Source: Betaproteobacteria bacterium
Lineage (GTDB): Bacteria; Pseudomonadota; Gammaproteobacteria; Burkholderiales; Burkholderiaceae_F
Reading direction: 5' to 3'
Assembly: GCA_005882215.1 (NCBI GenBank)
Contig: VBCK01000090.1
Coordinates: 1-35,508, forward strand
Length of the DNA: 35,508 bases
In this document: piece after piece, positions 33,135-35,508 of the stretch
How the letters are laid out: each line of letters starts with the position of its first letter
Numbering within the stretch: the first letter of the stretch is position 1
Translations under genes and position numbers: made by a program
Notes under the pieces: generated by a model
Database searches by the model: none
What the model was told of the DNA's origin: nothing
The model's input: the letters and a program-made list of their open reading frames with translations, nothing else

Positions 33135-34259
33135 TCAGAACCCGAGAAGATTGAACAGCACGGCGAACAGGCCGTCGAAGACGACGATCATCACGATCGC
33201 GCTGACGACGGCGCGCGTGGCCGCCTGCCCGACCGCGCGCGGCCCGCCCTCGGTCTCCAGGCCGCGCAGGCAGCCGATGATGGCAACCAGATACGCGAAC
33301 ACGGCCGACTTGAAAAGCCCCCCGGTGAAGTCGCCGATCGACACGACGCCGGTGATCTGCTTGAAATAGGTGACCAGCGGAATGTCGAAGGAAAGCATCA
33401 CCAGGCCGCCACCGATCAATCCGACGATGCCGGCGAAGATCGTCAACAGCGGCGTCACGAACATCGTGGCCAGCAGGCGCGGCACCACCAGAAAACGCAG
33501 CGGATCCAGCGCCATCGTCGTCAGGGCGTCGATTTCTTCGTTCACTTTCATCGTGCCGATCTCGGCCGCAAAGGCGGCGCCGGTCCGCCCGGCCAGTACG
33601 ATCGACGTCATCAACGGCGCCAGCTCCCGCAACATCGACAGGCCGATCAGGTTGGCGACGAACAGCTCGGCGCCGAACTGGCGCATCGGCACCGCCGACT
33701 GGTAGGCCAGCACGACCCCCATCAGAAAGGCGATCAGTGTCACCACCGGCAGCCCTTTGACTCCCATCTGCTCGGCCACGCTCAGCACTTCCTTCCAGCG
33801 TACCAAGGACGGGTGTCGCAGCTCGTACCACAGACATCCGGTCACGCGCAGCGCGTAATCGATCTGTCGCCTCAGATTACCCGCGAACTGCAGCGAGGCG
33901 CGGCCCAGCCGCTCGATGCGCGACAGCGGCAGCGCGGACGGCAGCGCCTCGTCGCCCAGCCTGGCCTGATCGAACTGGCCCAGAAGCTCGGCAAAACGAG
34001 GCGCCAGATTGGTAATCGTGACGCGCGCGCCTTGACGGGTACCTTCACGCAGCAGATCGAGCAGGAACGCGATGCCGGAGCCGTCGCAGTACGTGACGCC
34101 GGCCGCATCCACCCGCAGCGACAAGGCGCCGTTCTTGCGGACCGCCGCGCGCGCGCCGGACCATATCGGGGGCAGCGTCTGGGAGTCCAGTGCGCCGCGG
34201 AGCGCGACGACGCTGCCCCCGGGCCCTCGACGGAATTCCATCGCGGCGATGCCGCTCAT
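33135..34259 (-). CDS. mlaE: STAS domain-MlaE permease fusion
   Basis: The permease of the MCE transporter. The 374-residue product has an N-terminal STAS-like domain (about 1-105; VTYCDGSGIAFLLDLL) equivalent to a fused MlaB, then the MlaE permease with membrane helices and the family parts PMRQFGAELFVANLIGLSML, RELAPLMTSIVLAGRTGAAFAAEIGTMKVNEEIDALTT (quoted as two adjoining stretches) and PRLLATMFVTPLLTIFAG. In E. coli MlaB is a separate protein. It is the first gene of the operon; the 180 nt upstream to the glutathione-transferase gene should hold the promoter, though none is clear. Confidence 0.93.
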   Translation of the reverse strand: MSGIAAMEFRRGPGGSVVALRGALDSQTLPPIWSGARAAVRKNGALSLRVDAAGVTYCDGSGIAFLLDLLREGTRQGARVTITNLAPRFAELLGQFDQARLGDEALPSALPLSRIERLGRASLQFAGNLRRQIDYALRVTGCLWYELRHPSLVRWKEVLSVAEQMGVKGLPVVTLIAFLMGVVLAYQSAVPMRQFGAELFVANLIGLSMLRELAPLMTSIVLAGRTGAAFAAEIGTMKVNEEIDALTTMALDPLRFLVVPRLLATMFVTPLLTIFAGIVGLIGGGLVMLSFDIPLVTYFKQITGVVSIGDFTGGLFKSAVFAYLVAIIGCLRGLETEGGPRAVGQAATRAVVSAIVMIVVFDGLFAVLFNLLGF

Positions 34260-34439
34260 CGACCGGTTTCCTCGCCCAATCGCGATCCGATGCGCGCACG
34301 CATGGACGGCGACCCTTGACGGAGGAAGTCTAACGGCCTGCCACGCAGGCAGTCCGGATTTGCGATTTGATAACCCTGATCGCGGTAGGTCCCAAGCCTG
34401 TCGAGGAGGCTGACGACTCGAAACCTCGCGACCGCACGC

Positions 34440-35120
34440 TTACCCGGCGTCTTCGAGCGGCGGCCGCTTCTGATTGACCCACAGCTGGATCGAGGGCCGC
34501 TGCCACTGCCTTCTTGCATAGTCCGCAAGGTGGCCCGGGACCGAGTCCGCGTTCAAAACGAGGCGGTTCAGCATCAGCGCAAGATCGACATCCGCGATCG
34601 ACCACCGATCGAACAGGCAATCGCGGTCCTTTCCGAGCAGCTCGCTGGCGGCGTCGAACAGCCTGGCAGCGGATGCCCGCGCTTCGGCCGACAATGGGCG
34701 CTCGACCGGGCGACAGAAGACCACCTCGGTCGACCGCTCCTGGCGGATCGGCATCAGGTCGCTGCGCAACCAGGCCTGAACCTGACGGGCGCGCGCCCGC
34801 GCTTTCGGATCGGCCGGGTACAGCGGCGTTCCCGGATACAGTTCGTCCAGATACTCGTCGATGGCGGACGACTCGGATAACGAGAAATCGCCGTCGACCA
34901 GCGTCGGCACGCGCTGCGTAATCGAGGCCCTTGCGAAACCGTGCTCGCGATGCGCGCCGGCCGCCAGATCCAGCGGAATCAACTGGAACGCGAGCGCCTT
35001 TTCCTGCAGCGCGACGAACGTGGACATTGCGTAGGGGGAGAGGTAGTTGGAGTCGACGTATAGGCGCACGCGGATGTCGCTTATGAAGTGATGGGATCGA
35101 TGCGGCCAGAATATACGCAA
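34440..35120 (-). CDS. yfcF: Glutathione S-transferase, YfcF-like
   Basis: A 226-residue glutathione transferase. The thioredoxin-fold N-terminal domain includes VRLYVDSNYLSPYAMSTFVA and the glutathione-site motif LSESSAIDEYLDELYPG. The C-terminal helical domain contains RARARQVQAWLRSDLMPIRQ and WSIADVDLALMLNRLVLNAD, which resemble E. coli YfcF closely. The family usually starts near VRLYVDS, so the true start may be a GTG about 16-18 codons after the ATG at 35120. It probably acts in peroxide or electrophile detoxification. Confidence 0.88.
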   Translation of the reverse strand: MRIFWPHRSHHFISDIRVRLYVDSNYLSPYAMSTFVALQEKALAFQLIPLDLAAGAHREHGFARASITQRVPTLVDGDFSLSESSAIDEYLDELYPGTPLYPADPKARARARQVQAWLRSDLMPIRQERSTEVVFCRPVERPLSAEARASAARLFDAASELLGKDRDCLFDRWSIADVDLALMLNRLVLNADSVPGHLADYARRQWQRPSIQLWVNQKRPPLEDAG

Positions 35121-35202
35121 CGCTACGGTCGTGTCACGAAGGGATCGCCCGCTCCGTCGGTGGGCTTGGGCACAGTTCCATCGCGATCGGAGCAGCGCGC
35201 GC

Positions 35203-35328
35203 CTGGCCTATGGGGCGGGGGCGCAGATGACGCTGGGGCGATTCGCAATTCGCGCCGAATACGAGCGGATCAATGCCAGCGAGGGTGACCCGGACCTGCT
35301 GTCCCTCGGTCTCACGTTGAGCTTCTGA
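35203..35328 (+). pseudogene. C-terminal remnant of an outer-membrane beta-barrel protein
   Basis: The frame LAYGAGAQMTLGRFAIRAEY followed by ERINASEGDPDLLSLGLTLSF has the exact form of the last two or three strands of an OmpA-like/porin-family barrel: amphipathic strands, the DLLSLGL turn and a terminal phenylalanine directly before the stop (35326-35328). No signal peptide or earlier strands are found upstream; the sequence before it is the divergent transferase start. The gene has therefore lost at least its first 130 or so residues, and is a remnant. Confidence 0.7.
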
Positions 35329-35363
35329 CGTTCCGGAACCTGGTGACGCGATGCGACCGACCG

Positions 35364-35508
35364 TCACCGGGATGCGGCCACCGCGGCGCGCAAGTCCGTA
35401 GTCGAGTCTTCGACGCGCCGCCGGATCCGCGCGTCGCCGTCCAGCACGACGACGATCGGCACGCTCATCACGTCGAACGCCCGAAACAGCGCGCCCGATT
35501 CATCCAGC
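35364..35508 (-). CDS. Thioredoxin-fold (TlpA/AhpC-type) protein, 3' end only
   Basis: On the minus strand 48 codons run from the window edge to a TGA (complement 35364-35366). The peptide includes LFRAFDVMSVPIVVVLDGDA and RRRVEDSTTDLRAAV. The V-P-x-V-V-L-D-x-D-G-like pattern with a cis-proline is typical of the C-terminal half of TlpA/ResA-type thioredoxin-fold proteins. The catalytic CxxC would be outside the window, so the type is tentative. Confidence 0.6.
   Translation of the reverse strand, partial: LDESGALFRAFDVMSVPIVVVLDGDARIRRRVEDSTTDLRAAVAASR

Noticed and set aside
32353..33837. A longer version of the ABC ATPase starting at 33837
   Set aside because: The extension lies over the permease gene and is low-complexity. 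The GTG at 33129 follows the permease stop by 5 nt and gives a normal ATPase N-terminus.

Overview
The window is a GC-rich (roughly 65%) chromosomal segment that looks like a betaproteobacterium of the Burkholderiales type. The main reasons are the tRNA-Tyr/Gly/Thr-tuf-tRNA-Trp-secE-nusG-rplK-rplA block, the hpd and phenylalanine-hydroxylase pair, the fused indolepyruvate ferredoxin oxidoreductase, and the style of the T2SS and MlaFED-like genes. Genus cannot be fixed from the sequence alone.

Layout. (1) 1-4224, minus strand: a translation/secretion operon with a near-consensus sigma70 promoter just upstream of tRNA-Tyr; rplA runs off the left edge. (2) 4389-6643, minus: a two-component pair, a LytS-type histidine kinase with an unusual periplasmic repeat domain and a LytTR response regulator. 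(3) 6843-8900, plus: hpd and a phenylalanine 4-monooxygenase, giving phenylalanine to tyrosine and 4-hydroxyphenylpyruvate to homogentisate. (4) 8901-20343: a type II secretion locus, with gspC on the minus strand and gspG-H-I-J-K-L-M-N-D-E-F on the plus strand. Two places in it are broken: the 3' end of gspM is joined to a gspN lacking its N-terminus, and gspD lacks an internal stretch of its secretin core with a change of frame. The 3' half of gspD also carries an unexpected C-terminal SPOR-like domain. (5) 20679-22759, plus: a small secreted DUF4124/BamE-like protein and a secreted LVIVD-type protein, closed by a strong terminator. (6) 22843-28580: an orphan PotD-like binding protein (minus), a 1187-residue indolepyruvate ferredoxin oxidoreductase and a PPK2 kinase. 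(7) 28790-34259: a small unknown protein, DUF302, a DedA-rhodanese fusion, and an MCE/Mla-type lipid transporter operon (STAS-permease, ATPase, MCE protein, auxiliary lipoprotein). (8) 34440-35508: a YfcF-type glutathione S-transferase, the C-terminal scrap of an outer-membrane beta-barrel gene, and the 3' end of a thioredoxin-fold gene running off the right edge.

The most notable points are the SPOR-tailed secretin, the three separate gene losses by internal deletion (gspM/N, gspD, the OMP remnant), and dispersed palindromic repeats that lie in the leader regions of gspH and gspK. The deletions could be real decay or assembly faults; the sequence alone cannot decide. There is no CRISPR array, integrase or transposase gene in the window.
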